A stretch of DNA of 26,948 bases from an uncultured Collinsella sp. (GTDB taxonomy: Bacteria > Actinomycetota > Coriobacteriia > Coriobacteriales > Coriobacteriaceae). Below the pieces are notes generated by a model, which did no database searches, had not been told where the DNA came from, and saw only the letters and a list, made by a program, of their open reading frames with translations. A program made the translations under genes and the position numbers. The stretch is taken from NCBI GenBank assembly GCA_900549245.1, contig URNQ01000005.1:1-26948 (forward strand). The letters run 5' to 3'. Of the stretch, positions 16,035-23,962 are shown in pieces; position 1 is the stretch's first letter; each line of letters begins with the position of its first letter.

Positions 16035-16040
16035 TACAAT
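16035..16040 (+). promoter_or_regulatory. Possible -10 element for the GlfT1-like gene
   Basis: TACAAT lies about 76 bases before the ATG at 16116. TTGCCG at 16010-16015 could be a -35, but the 19-base spacer is long. Weak candidate. Confidence 0.22.
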
Positions 16041-16115
16041 AGGACAGTCCCAAGGACGTATTCGATAGCTTCCGTGCAGCGCATGTACGCCGCGCGTGAA
16101 AGGATATATTGCCCC

Positions 16116-17135
16116 ATGCCTTCAACCCTTCCCGCCCCCATCGACAAGCTCGCCATCGTCGTCGTTACGTACAAGCGCCAGGAACTTCTGGCCAACTTGT
16201 TCGACTCCATGACCGAGCTCACGGCAACGCCCTGGCGCATCGTGATTGTCGATAACGAGAATTCGCGCGAGACCGAGGCCATGTGCGCCGCATTTAACGA
16301 GCGCCTGGCCAACCTGTGGGGCATCGACACCGAGCAGCCCGACGCGCAGGGCGGCACCGACCGCGTCATCTACGCCCCGCAGCTCGAAAACGGCGGCGGT
16401 GCAGGTGGCTTCTCCGCCGGCACCAAGTGCGCCTACGACCTGGGCGCCCAGTGGTTCTGGGTGATGGACGACGACGTGCTCGTCATCCCCGAAGGCATCG
16501 AGCGTCTTGCCAAGTGGACCGACCGCTACGATGTTATCCAGGGTTCGCGCCTGGACTTTGACGGCGGCGCCTTCTTTTGGCAATACCAACTCATCCTTTC
16601 ACTCGGCATTCCCAACCCTGTCGCCAAGTGGGACCTGGGACCCGAGGGCTACCGCGCCATGAACCAACTATGCTTTGAGGGCGGCATGTTCTCGCGCCGC
16701 GTGGTCGACAAGATCGGCCTGCCCGATGCGCGATTCTTCATCTACGGCGACGATGCCTGCTATGGCTACGTGGCCAGCCAGCACTTCCCCGCCGCCGTTG
16801 TGGCCGACCTGGGGCTCAAGCGCGCCCGCGCCGTCTCTAACTGGGATATCGCCGGCAAGCGCCAGCTCAACTCCACGAGCGACACCAACCGTTACTACAT
16901 CATGCGCAACCGCGGCTATCTGGCCCGCTACATGCAGATTTACGGCGACTATCACCCCGTGCTGTTCCGTCTGGGCAACATCGCGACCTTCTGCAAGGAG
17001 TTCATTCGCCTGGCCGCGGTCGACAAGTGCTTTAAGACCGGTATTCCGGCGCTACGCCGCGGCATGAAGGACGCCCGCAAGATCATCAAGGACCCCAACT
17101 GGAAGCCCATGCCGCCCATGAAGGACGCGGAGTAG
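16116..17135 (+). CDS. GlfT1-like galactofuranosyl/rhamnosyl-type family-2 glycosyltransferase
   Basis: A 339-aa enzyme. The ATG at 16116 is supported by AAAGGA eleven bases upstream; an upstream in-frame extension to 15915 lacks a binding site and looks non-coding. Motifs are KLAIVVVTYKRQELL at the N-terminus, VIVDNENS, ENGGGAGGFSAGT, the metal-binding VMDDDVLV, and RFFIYGDDACYG as the catalytic/acceptor region. This set resembles bacterial galactofuranosyltransferases of the GlfT1 type, which add the first galactofuranose to rhamnosyl-GlcNAc on a lipid carrier. The exact sugar cannot be proven from sequence. It is divergent from the five-gene operon, shares its intergenic region and likely works on the same glycan. 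The convergent neighbour ends 20 bases away, without a clear terminator between. Confidence 0.85.
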   Translation: MPSTLPAPIDKLAIVVVTYKRQELLANLFDSMTELTATPWRIVIVDNENSRETEAMCAAFNERLANLWGIDTEQPDAQGGTDRVIYAPQLENGGGAGGFSAGTKCAYDLGAQWFWVMDDDVLVIPEGIERLAKWTDRYDVIQGSRLDFDGGAFFWQYQLILSLGIPNPVAKWDLGPEGYRAMNQLCFEGGMFSRRVVDKIGLPDARFFIYGDDACYGYVASQHFPAAVVADLGLKRARAVSNWDIAGKRQLNSTSDTNRYYIMRNRGYLARYMQIYGDYHPVLFRLGNIATFCKEFIRLAAVDKCFKTGIPALRRGMKDARKIIKDPNWKPMPPMKDAE

Positions 17136-17155
17136 TAAAGGGCTTTCGCCCGCCG

Positions 17156-18952
17156 CTACAGTCGTTGGCACACCACGGACACACGCTGACCGTCAAAGCC
17201 AAAGCCCCAGCGCATGCGCCCGACGGCGGGGCGCGGCACGCGGATATCATCGATGCCGTCGCGCTCTATGTCGAGCAGCGCCTGAACCGCTAACAGTTCC
17301 AGGCCCAGGGCATCGACGCCAGGGTCGTACATCAGGTTAATCGTTATCAGCGGGCGCTCGTCCAGCATGCCAATCGTATCTGCTACGTCGAACACAGCGC
17401 CCGTAGGAAAAACCTGGATGTCCCAGCGACCCGCGCCACACTTTCGCCTCGAAGCAGGATTGGCATAGCCCGGCAAGCCAAAGCAGAGCCCCTGCAAGAG
17501 CAGATGATATAGCAGCGGCTTATCTGGGTTGGTCTCACCGATACCCGCATCCCACAGGATGCGGCTTAGCGCCCGCCTCACGGTATCCTCGTTCCCACGG
17601 CACAGCCCGTCGCGAAACGCATCGACGTCTCGAATGTCTTCGGCAGCGCACTCAAACCACTCAACAATCACTAGACACAAGGCCTGGCGAAGCTCTTTAT
17701 TGGGCAATCGCAAAGCACGGAGGCGATCGCCATGCTCTGGCTCCTCAGTCATATCCGTCGTGAGAAAACCGGACAGATACAGCGCTGTCCACATGCCATC
17801 GTCATGCGAGACATCTGGCTCTGCAGTGCCAAAACGAAGCGGGACCTCAGCGCACCCATGGGCCTCGAGCAAATCAAACAAGACCGAAAGGCGGTCGAGA
17901 TTCCACCCGGCAACTACCCTACTCAGGCAATCCGCATACCCATACAGATCGGCGCGCACAGGCGCCGCGCAGCCTCGGTCCAGAAAACCGATCACACGCG
18001 CTGGACTCGAGCAATAGGCCCTACCAAACCGATATCCCTCGAGCCATTCACGCGCATCATCCAGGTATTCCTCGCGTCCAGTATGATTCAGCAGAGCCTC
18101 GACCTCGGCATCCGAAAAGCCGAACCAACGATCACACCACGCCGACAGCGGCGTCGCCAGACAATACGAGCAGCCATGCAAAGAAAGCGCCGCTTCGGCA
18201 GGGCCGGGACACTCCCCCATCAGACACGTCAGCCGCAACGAATCGCGTGCAGTGGCAATGGCGTCAAACAGCACACGGTCAAGTAGTTCTGCCGGATCGG
18301 CGTCGGAAGCGTCCCTCGCGCTCGCACGGCGAGACCACGCCGCATCGTACCCATCAACGAGCAATACAACCTGCTCATCGCAGGCAATCTCCAGCAGCTC
18401 TATGAGCACACCGAGCACCGAGTCAACCTCATCCGCGCTCGCCACGCCACGCGCGACACGTTCGATGTGACGCACCTTATCTCGAGCTAAATCCGGAGCC
18501 TCCAAGAGCGCCAACAAGCGAGCGCACTCGCCCGAAAGGGCATCGCGCACGACGCCGGCAACAGCGGGGCCACGCCTCGCAGCGCCAGAAAAGTCCAGCG
18601 ATATCACCGGATAGCAAGCATACTCATCCCGATAGCGCCCGCCGTTCGCATCCCAAATCTGAGCATCGGCAAACAAACGCTGATCAGAGCGACCGACCGC
18701 TGGACGCTCCAGAAAAGCCCTGAGCATCGACAAGTTCATGCTCTTGCCAAAACCCTCGGGTCGACAGCACACCACAACGGACGCGTCGCAGTCCAACACA
18801 TCGGCAATAAACATAGTCTTGTCAACCAGCATGCAGCAACCAAGGGCCTCCGCATAGTCGTGCATGCCAATGGGCAAAACAGCATCGTCGGCACAGCCGA
18901 TCAAGCGCACGCCAAAACCAGCAGCACAATCAACATTTGCCTGTTCAGACAT
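17156..18952 (-). CDS. AAA-ATPase-like protein with degenerate DUF1703/PD-(D/E)XK-type C-terminus
   Basis: The ATG at 18952 (598 aa, MSEQANVD) is chosen because AGGGGGA lies eight bases upstream; the frame is open further, but that part lacks a binding site. The N-terminal half follows the AAA-ATPase_like family: YAEALGCCMLVDKTMFI, then RPEGFGKSMNLSML (P-loop, 64-77), where the family usually has RPRRFGKS, and VVLLVDGYDAAW where IDEYD is usual, so the Walker B Glu is lost. The C-terminus has GRWDIQVFP and FGFDGQRVSV, matching the nuclease-like domain. The strand expected to bear ExK reads LITINLMY, so the nuclease centre looks inactive. Such proteins are abundant in gut bacteria with no settled function. 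TACAAT at 18992-18987 may be the -10. Confidence 0.75.
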   Translation of the reverse strand: MSEQANVDCAAGFGVRLIGCADDAVLPIGMHDYAEALGCCMLVDKTMFIADVLDCDASVVVCCRPEGFGKSMNLSMLRAFLERPAVGRSDQRLFADAQIWDANGGRYRDEYACYPVISLDFSGAARRGPAVAGVVRDALSGECARLLALLEAPDLARDKVRHIERVARGVASADEVDSVLGVLIELLEIACDEQVVLLVDGYDAAWSRRASARDASDADPAELLDRVLFDAIATARDSLRLTCLMGECPGPAEAALSLHGCSYCLATPLSAWCDRWFGFSDAEVEALLNHTGREEYLDDAREWLEGYRFGRAYCSSPARVIGFLDRGCAAPVRADLYGYADCLSRVVAGWNLDRLSVLFDLLEAHGCAEVPLRFGTAEPDVSHDDGMWTALYLSGFLTTDMTEEPEHGDRLRALRLPNKELRQALCLVIVEWFECAAEDIRDVDAFRDGLCRGNEDTVRRALSRILWDAGIGETNPDKPLLYHLLLQGLCFGLPGYANPASRRKCGAGRWDIQVFPTGAVFDVADTIGMLDERPLITINLMYDPGVDALGLELLAVQALLDIERDGIDDIRVPRPAVGRMRWGFGFDGQRVSVVCQRL

Positions 18953-18986
18953 CAAAACGTTCCCCCTAAATCGCTGCACGATGCCA

Positions 18987-18992
18987 ATTGTA
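18987..18992 (-). promoter_or_regulatory. Possible -10 element of the AAA-ATPase-like gene
   Basis: TACAAT on the minus strand about 35 bases before the chosen start. No matching -35 hexamer at the normal spacing, so the call is tentative. Confidence 0.25.
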
Positions 18993-19086
18993 ATGACCGC
19001 CTCGCGCGTACCGACGACGCCGCGCGAACATATCGGGCAACGGTAGCAACAAGAGGTGTGAGGGGGCATAACTAATCGTTGCACAA

Positions 19087-19122
19087 CAAAACGGGGCCCG
19101 ATGCATTCGCACCGGACCCCGT
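19087..19122 (-). terminator. Rho-independent terminator of the secreted protein gene
   Basis: On the minus strand a 14-base-pair stem (ACGGGGTCCGGTGC with GCATCGGGCCCCGT, including two G-T wobbles) closes a four-base GAAT loop and is followed by TTTTGTTGT. It begins about 33 bases after the stop codon of the gene ending at 19155. This is the strongest terminator in the window. Confidence 0.85.
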
Positions 19123-19154
19123 CCCAACTCTTTAGTTATCTAGCAACCAAGAGG

Positions 19155-20942
19155 CTACTCCTCCGAGCCGTCCTCCCCAGAAGTTTTCTTCTGCTGATCG
19201 AGTTTATGCTTACCGCTCACGATGGACGTAGCGCCCAGCGTAGCCAAGCTCGCGCTGGCGAGGCTCGCCATCACGATCAAGTCGCCCGTCTTGGGCATGT
19301 TACCGCCCGAGGACTTGGTCGTTGTAGTCGTCGTGGTCGTGGTGGTCACCGTTTTGGAGTCATTTTGCTCCTGGACCTGGTTGTCGGTGCTGCCCTTACC
19401 GCTGTCCTCGCCCTGCTGCTTTCCGTCCTCGGTCTTGCTCTTACCCTCGTCCTTCTTCTGTTCGGACTTGTCGCTCTTCTCCTCAGAGCTAGAACCCTTA
19501 TCGGATTCGGTCTTCTCGGAAGCCTTGTCCTTGGAGTCGCCCTTTGCGGCTTCGATCTTTTCCGTGGAAACCTGATCAGAGTTGCCCTTGTTCTGGGTCG
19601 AGCCGTTATTGACGCCAGCCATCAGCGAAGAGCCCAGCGTAGAACCAAGCTGCTCGGAGAAAGAAGGCTTCTTGTCCGGCGAAGCAACGGGAACGTCCGG
19701 CGCCTTATTCGAGTCATCCTTGGAAGCATCGGAACCAGGGGTTGCGTCAGAGCCGGAGCCGTTGTTAGAGCCGGTGCCAACGGACGAATCGCTCGAGCCG
19801 GTGGATGAGTTAGAGGTGTCAGCGTCGGTCGAACCAGAGGCGGCGCTGTCCGTATTGCCGGCAGAGCTTGAAGACGAATCGCCCGCAGCAGAGCCGTTCG
19901 AATCGGAGCCGTTCGAGGTGGAACCGTCGTTGGTGGTGCCACCAGCAGAGCCATCACCGTCAGCATCGGCCGAGGGCACATCCATTCTGTCATCGTTAGC
20001 ATCGTCACGCGAGTCGTCATTCGAATCAGGCGTCGGCGAAGGTTCCGGCGTGGGCTCGGGCTGCACGGGCGTCGCAGCGGCAGCGGCCTCGTCCTCGGCG
20101 ATATAAACCAAGCAGTCCTTCAGCTCGTTGCGGTAGCGGTTCTTCCAGCCCTCATGATACTGGGGCTGGCTCGAATACTTGGTCGCTACGTTATTGACCA
20201 CGCTGTTGGAAAGCGCCGTCACAAACTCGCGGTCGGACATATCGTTGGAGAGATTCGCCCAACGGAAGAAGTCCCTGCAGCCACCGGTGCCGCACATGTT
20301 GGTGATGCTCCACACCATGCCCTTAACGCAATCGGCACGGCCCGAAATATCAATACCCAAGCCGCTCTTAAGCCACGCCTCGGTCACCGCATAGTACGAG
20401 TTGTACGCATAGGCATCTTGAAGAGCTGAGAACTCAACAGGATCGGTGTTGTACGCACCTTGGAAGGCATCCTGCGCGATATGGCCCAGCTCGGTGAGCT
20501 GGCCGTTCTCGTACATGGCATTGCTCGCGTTGGAAATCTCGCTGCCGCGATCAATCGCATCCTTGAGCATGCTGTATTTTTCGGGGTTGTAGTTGTAGGC
20601 CTGCTTCATAAACGGAATGAGCGACCATCGACGGTCGAACTGGTAATAACCCAGCGCGTTATAGCCGTCGCCATACGAAAAGCCCTGGTTATAGTTGCCA
20701 TGGCTCTCGTACTTGGTAAAGTACTTCATCTCGGGGGTCACGTTAACAAACGAAACGCCCTGGACCGACCTCAGCACGCCCGAGAAGGACTGCTGGGTGT
20801 AGAGACCTTTGTCGATATCGGTCGCATCCGAGGCAACGCCCGGCGTGGGCTCCTCGGCAGCGGCGGGTACCGGCGCGGAAACGGCGCCAAACGAAAGCGC
20901 CAGCGTCAGGCCCGCGACAATAGCAGAATGCTTGGGCTGCAT
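19155..20942 (-). CDS. Secreted, cell-wall-anchored lysozyme-like protein
   Basis: A 595-aa protein; the ATG has GGGAGG five bases upstream. A signal peptide (hydrophobic GLTLALSFGAVSA, cleavage near VPAAA-EE at residue 29) precedes a globular domain (about 45-285). Its core, KYESHGNYNQGFSYGDGYNA then LGYYQFDRRWSL, resembles lysozyme/lytic-transglycosylase folds, with E79 as likely catalytic acid. Three cysteines (CVKG, CGTGGC) could form disulfides. Residues of about 290-540 are a low-complexity Ser/Asp/Gly- then Lys/Glu-rich stalk, ending in ten consecutive threonines. The C-terminus has the sortase-type motif MPKTGD, a hydrophobic stretch and a charged tail; Met replaces the first Leu of LPxTG. 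It probably acts on peptidoglycan or mucosal glycan outside the cell. Monocistronic, with a strong terminator. Confidence 0.8.
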   Translation of the reverse strand: MQPKHSAIVAGLTLALSFGAVSAPVPAAAEEPTPGVASDATDIDKGLYTQQSFSGVLRSVQGVSFVNVTPEMKYFTKYESHGNYNQGFSYGDGYNALGYYQFDRRWSLIPFMKQAYNYNPEKYSMLKDAIDRGSEISNASNAMYENGQLTELGHIAQDAFQGAYNTDPVEFSALQDAYAYNSYYAVTEAWLKSGLGIDISGRADCVKGMVWSITNMCGTGGCRDFFRWANLSNDMSDREFVTALSNSVVNNVATKYSSQPQYHEGWKNRYRNELKDCLVYIAEDEAAAAATPVQPEPTPEPSPTPDSNDDSRDDANDDRMDVPSADADGDGSAGGTTNDGSTSNGSDSNGSAAGDSSSSSAGNTDSAASGSTDADTSNSSTGSSDSSVGTGSNNGSGSDATPGSDASKDDSNKAPDVPVASPDKKPSFSEQLGSTLGSSLMAGVNNGSTQNKGNSDQVSTEKIEAAKGDSKDKASEKTESDKGSSSEEKSDKSEQKKDEGKSKTEDGKQQGEDSGKGSTDNQVQEQNDSKTVTTTTTTTTTTKSSGGNMPKTGDLIVMASLASASLATLGATSIVSGKHKLDQQKKTSGEDGSEE

Positions 20943-21012
20943 AAGATCCTCCCTGCATTGGTGTAGTTAAAGTGCAGTTTGCAAAGATAAAAATAAGTAT
21001 TGCAGCTCGCCC

Positions 21013-21028
21013 GTTGTTGCACAACAAC
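21013..21028. repeat. Inverted repeat upstream of the secreted protein gene
   Basis: GTTGTTG and CAACAAC arms separated by two bases, in the 139-base gap between the Rrf2 stop and the secreted protein start. It may be an operator near that gene's promoter or part of a weak terminator for the regulator gene; there is no T-tract. Confidence 0.3.
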
Positions 21029-21081
21029 CCCTCGGTAAACGGCAACAACCCTCCGCGAAATCTTAAGGAATTGCGCTCAAC

Positions 21082-21513
21082 CTACAGCTTAATGTCAAAG
21101 TCAATCTCGGGGACGGCGGCCAGGTCGGCCAACGTCACGCCGTCGACGTACTTTTCGATCACGTCGTCCAGACCACGCCAGAATTTGACGGTCGAGCAGA
21201 GATCGCTGCGGGCGCAGCTGTTGTCGATACCATCGCACGCCACCGGAACCGTGCTGCCCTCGACGGCGCGCAGGATGTCGCCGGCACGCACCTCGGCCGG
21301 GTCCTTGGCCATCATGTAGCCGCCGCCCTTGCCGCGCACGCTCTTAAGTAGGCCCGCCTTCATGAGCGGACGGACCAGCTGTTCCAGATACTTTTGCGAG
21401 ATACGCTCGCGGTCGGCGACCTCGCGCAGGGCGATCTTGCCCTCGGCGTCACCAAGCGCTGCGATATAGATCATCAGTCGGAGGGCATAGCGGCCCTTAG
21501 AAGAAATGAGCAT
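21082..21513 (-). CDS. Rrf2/IscR-family regulator of the suf operon
   Basis: The protein has 143 aa from the ATG at 21513, which has GGGAGG six bases upstream; an extension to 21609 would run through the operators and is rejected. MLISSKGRYALRLMIYIA opens the classic Rrf2 winged helix, with the recognition helix around SQKYLEQLVRPLMKAGLL and the wing RGKGGGY. Cysteines C93, C100 and C106 (spacing C-x6-C-x5-C) sit where IscR holds its [2Fe-2S] cluster, so it probably senses Fe-S status. It is divergent from sufC with two 31-bp palindromes between, one beginning 20 bases before its own start, so it likely represses or adjusts both itself and the suf genes. The cluster-free form may also bind; this is not visible in the sequence. 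Confidence 0.88.
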   Translation of the reverse strand: MLISSKGRYALRLMIYIAALGDAEGKIALREVADRERISQKYLEQLVRPLMKAGLLKSVRGKGGGYMMAKDPAEVRAGDILRAVEGSTVPVACDGIDNSCARSDLCSTVKFWRGLDDVIEKYVDGVTLADLAAVPEIDFDIKL

Positions 21514-21533
21514 ACCTACCCTCCCATCGCATC

Positions 21534-21564
21534 TGGGACAACATAACCAAGTTAGTTTGTCCCA
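21534..21564. promoter_or_regulatory. 31-bp palindromic operator 1, suf control region
   Basis: Outer arms TGGGACAA and TTGTCCCA, inner arms TAAC and GTTA, three-base centre. The same architecture recurs exactly 44 bases downstream. It lies 20 bases from the regulator start codon, suited to autoregulation. The Rrf2-type protein next door is the obvious candidate ligand. Confidence 0.7.
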
Positions 21565-21577
21565 AATCTTAAGTAAG

Positions 21578-21608
21578 TGGGACAAACACAACAGGTTATT
21601 TTGTCCCA
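21578..21608. promoter_or_regulatory. 31-bp palindromic operator 2, suf control region
   Basis: Outer arms TGGGACAA and TTGTCCCA as in operator 1, total length 31. The inner right arm GTTA is kept but the left inner arm is degenerate (ACAA). The segment between the two operators is itself an inverted repeat around CTTAAG, because the facing half-sites TTTGTCCCA and TGGGACAAA mirror each other. Confidence 0.7.
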
Positions 21609-21629
21609 CATCTAGAAAAGTCGAGTGGA

Positions 21630-21653
21630 TTAGTCGGGTTTTCCCTTGACTAA
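21630..21653. promoter_or_regulatory. Third inverted repeat overlapping the candidate suf -35
   Basis: TTAGTC (21630-21635) and GACTAA (21648-21653) form a 24-bp palindrome distinct from the two 31-bp operators. It overlaps the TTGACT proposed as the -35 of the suf operon. It could be a separate regulator's site or chance. Confidence 0.3.
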
Positions 21654-21673
21654 CGCCGAACCCATAGTAACTT
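21646..21673 (+). promoter_or_regulatory. Candidate promoter of the suf operon
   Basis: TTGACT (21646-21651), 16 bases, then TAACTT (21668-21673). Transcription would start near 21680, about 58 bases before sufC. Both 31-bp operators lie upstream of it. That fits activation, or repression of a different promoter. Chosen by eye. Confidence 0.35.
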
Positions 21674-21737
21674 TATTCCGAGAAGATTCCTAGGGTTTAG
21701 TACACCTATGAGTACACCATATACAGAGAGGGACAGC

Positions 21738-22532
21738 ATGAGCACAAATCCGCTGCTTTCCATCGAAGGTCTGACTGCCTCCGTGGACGAGAAGACCATC
21801 CTCCACAACGTCAACCTGCAAGTCGCCGCCGGCGAGACCCACGTGCTGATGGGCCCCAACGGCGCGGGTAAGTCCACCCTTGGTCACCTGGTCATGGGCG
21901 ACCCCGTCTACACCGTCAACGACGGCCGCATCATCTTTGACGGCCAGGACATCACCGAGCTCACCACCGACAAGCGCTCGCGTGCCGGCTTGTTCCTGAG
22001 CTTTCAGGCCCCGGTCGAGATCCCGGGCGTGCCGCTGTCGAGCTTTTTGCGCGCCAGCATCGCCGGCCGCCCCGGTCTGGAGATGAAGGGCAAGGAGTTC
22101 CGCCGCCGCGTCAAGGAGCTCGCGGCCGAGCTCAACATGGATACCGCCTATCTCAACCGCGAGCTGGGCGTGGGCTTCTCGGGCGGCGAGAAGAAGAAGG
22201 TCGAGATGCTCCAGCTTCTGCTGCTGCAGCCCAAGCTCGCCATTCTGGACGAGACCGACTCGGGTCTGGACGCGCTTTCCACCGTCAGCCACGGCATGGA
22301 CGCCTACCGCAAGAGCTGCGACGGCTCCATGCTCATCATCACGCACAACACGCGCATCCTGGAGCACCTGGATGTCGACCGCGTCCACGTTATGGTCAAG
22401 GGCCACATCGTGCGCGAGGACGACGCCTCGCTCATCCCCTGGATCGACAAGAACGGTTTTGAGACCTTCGAGCGCGAGGCCGCCGAGCAGCGCGCCCAGG
22501 CCGAGGCCGCCGCTGCCGGGCAGCAGGCGTAA
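21738..22532 (+). CDS. sufC: SufC, ATPase of the SUF Fe-S cluster assembly complex
   Basis: The protein has 264 aa. The ATG at 21738 follows GAGAGGGA; the in-frame ATG at 21708 has no binding site. It is an ABC-type ATPase with Walker A GPNGAGKST (39-47), the Q-loop in LFLSFQAPVEIPGV (a SufC hallmark), the signature FSGGEKKKVEML, Walker B LAILDETDSGLD and the H-switch ITHNTRIL. SufC drives conformational change in the SufBCD scaffold during cluster assembly; it has no membrane partner. It is the first gene of the operon, with 12 bases to sufB. The Ala/Gln-rich tail after residue 245 is unremarkable for high-GC species. Confidence 0.96.
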   Translation: MSTNPLLSIEGLTASVDEKTILHNVNLQVAAGETHVLMGPNGAGKSTLGHLVMGDPVYTVNDGRIIFDGQDITELTTDKRSRAGLFLSFQAPVEIPGVPLSSFLRASIAGRPGLEMKGKEFRRRVKELAAELNMDTAYLNRELGVGFSGGEKKKVEMLQLLLLQPKLAILDETDSGLDALSTVSHGMDAYRKSCDGSMLIITHNTRILEHLDVDRVHVMVKGHIVREDDASLIPWIDKNGFETFEREAAEQRAQAEAAAAGQQA

Positions 22533-22544
22533 AGGGGCGACGCA

Positions 22545-23962
22545 ATGACCAAGAACCGCACCGAGGTCGCGGACATCGACCGCAGCCTCTACGACTTCAC
22601 CTATGGCGAGGAGGGATTCGAGCGCCTCGACGCCGGCATCACGCCCGACATCGTGCGCGAGATCAGCGCCAAGAAGGACGAGCCGCAGTGGATGCTCGAC
22701 CTGCGCCTCAAGTCCCTCGAGATCTTCAACCGCTTCCCCGACCCGACGTGGGGCCCCTCCATCGAGGGCCTGGACATGGACAACATCGTCACCTACGTCA
22801 AGCCCAACACCGACCAAAAGCACGACTGGGAGTCGGTGCCCGACGACATCAAGAACACCTTTGAGCGCCTGGGCATCCCCGAGGCCGAGCGTAGCTACCT
22901 GGCGGGCGTCGGCGCGCAGTACGACTCCGAGTTGGTCTACCACAACATGCAGGACACCGCGTCCAAGATGGGTATCGTCTATTCCGGCATCGAGGAGGCC
23001 CTGCACGATCCGCAGTGGGAGCCGCTCATCCACGAGAAGTTTATGACGCTCATCCCGCCCACCGACCACAAGTTTGCGGCCCTGCACGGCGCCGTGTGGT
23101 CGGGCGGCTCGTTTGTCTACGTGCCCAAGGGCACCAAGTTGGACTTCCCGCTGCAGAGCTACTTCCGCCTTAACGCCAAGGGCGCCGGCCAGTTTGAGCA
23201 CACGCTCATCATTGTCGAGGACGACGCCGACTTGCACTTTATCGAGGGTTGCTCCGCGCCCAAGTACAACGTGGCCAACCTCCACGCCGGCGCCGTCGAG
23301 CTCTTTGTGGGCAAGCGTGCGCACCTGCGCTACTCGACCATCGAGAACTGGTCCAAGAACATGTACAACCTCAACACCAAGCGTGCGCGTGTGGACGAGG
23401 ACGGCGACATCGAATGGATCAGCGGCTCCTTCGGCAGCCACGTGGGTACTTGGGCCTCTCCCCCATGAGCGTGCTCAACGGCCGCCGCGCCCGCTCGAGC
23501 TTTACCGGCATCACCTTTGCCGGCGCCGGGCAGAACCTTGATACCGGCTGCAAGGTCGTACTTAACGCGCCCGATACCTCGGCAACGGTCGAGACCAAGG
23601 GCATCTCCAAGAGCGGCGGCATCCAGACCTTCCGAAGCTCCATCGTGGCCACGCCCAAGGCCGAGGGCTCCAAGGCAACCGTGAGCTGCCAGTCACTGAT
23701 GCTCGACGACCAGAGCCGCTCCGACACCATCCCCGCCATGGACATCCGCGCCAAGAACGTCGACATCGGCCACGAGGCAACCATCGGCCGTATCGGCGAC
23801 GACAAGGTGTTCTACCTGATGAGCCGCGGCATCTCGGAGGAAGAGGCCCGCACCATGATCGTCAACGGCTTTGCCAACCCGGTCTCCAAGGAGCTGCCGC
23901 TGGAGTACGCCGTCGAGATGAACAACCTAATCAAGCTCGAGATGGAAGGAGCGATCGGATAA
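22545..23962 (+). pseudogene. sufB: SufB, Fe-S scaffold subunit, with an apparent -1 frameshift
   Basis: Frame one reads from MTKNRTEVADID to GSFGSHVG at 23447, then hits a stop at 23466 after six out-of-place residues. The family sequence continues one frame over as YLGLSPMSVLNGRRARSSF and runs to ELPLEYAVEMNNLIKLEMEG, ending at 23962. One missing base in the GGG run at 23444-23446 restores a 472-aa protein, the normal SufB length. Everything else is intact, including the beta-helix core around TGITFAGAGQNLDTG and the C-terminal SDTIPAMDIRAKNVDIGHEA block that binds SufC and SufD. SufB is the scaffold on which the nascent cluster forms, and loss would be lethal without another pathway. I therefore judge a sequencing or assembly error more likely than a real pseudogene. 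Confidence 0.85.

Noticed and set aside
17136..17155. Terminator between the convergent GlfT1-like and AAA-ATPase-like genes
   Set aside because: Only a four-pair GGGC/GCCC hairpin without a T-tract is present around the stop codons.
21690..23441. 583-codon minus-strand ORF opposite sufC and sufB
   Set aside because: Antisense shadow with Val/Leu/Gly/Asp-rich translation; the sense strand encodes unmistakable Suf proteins.
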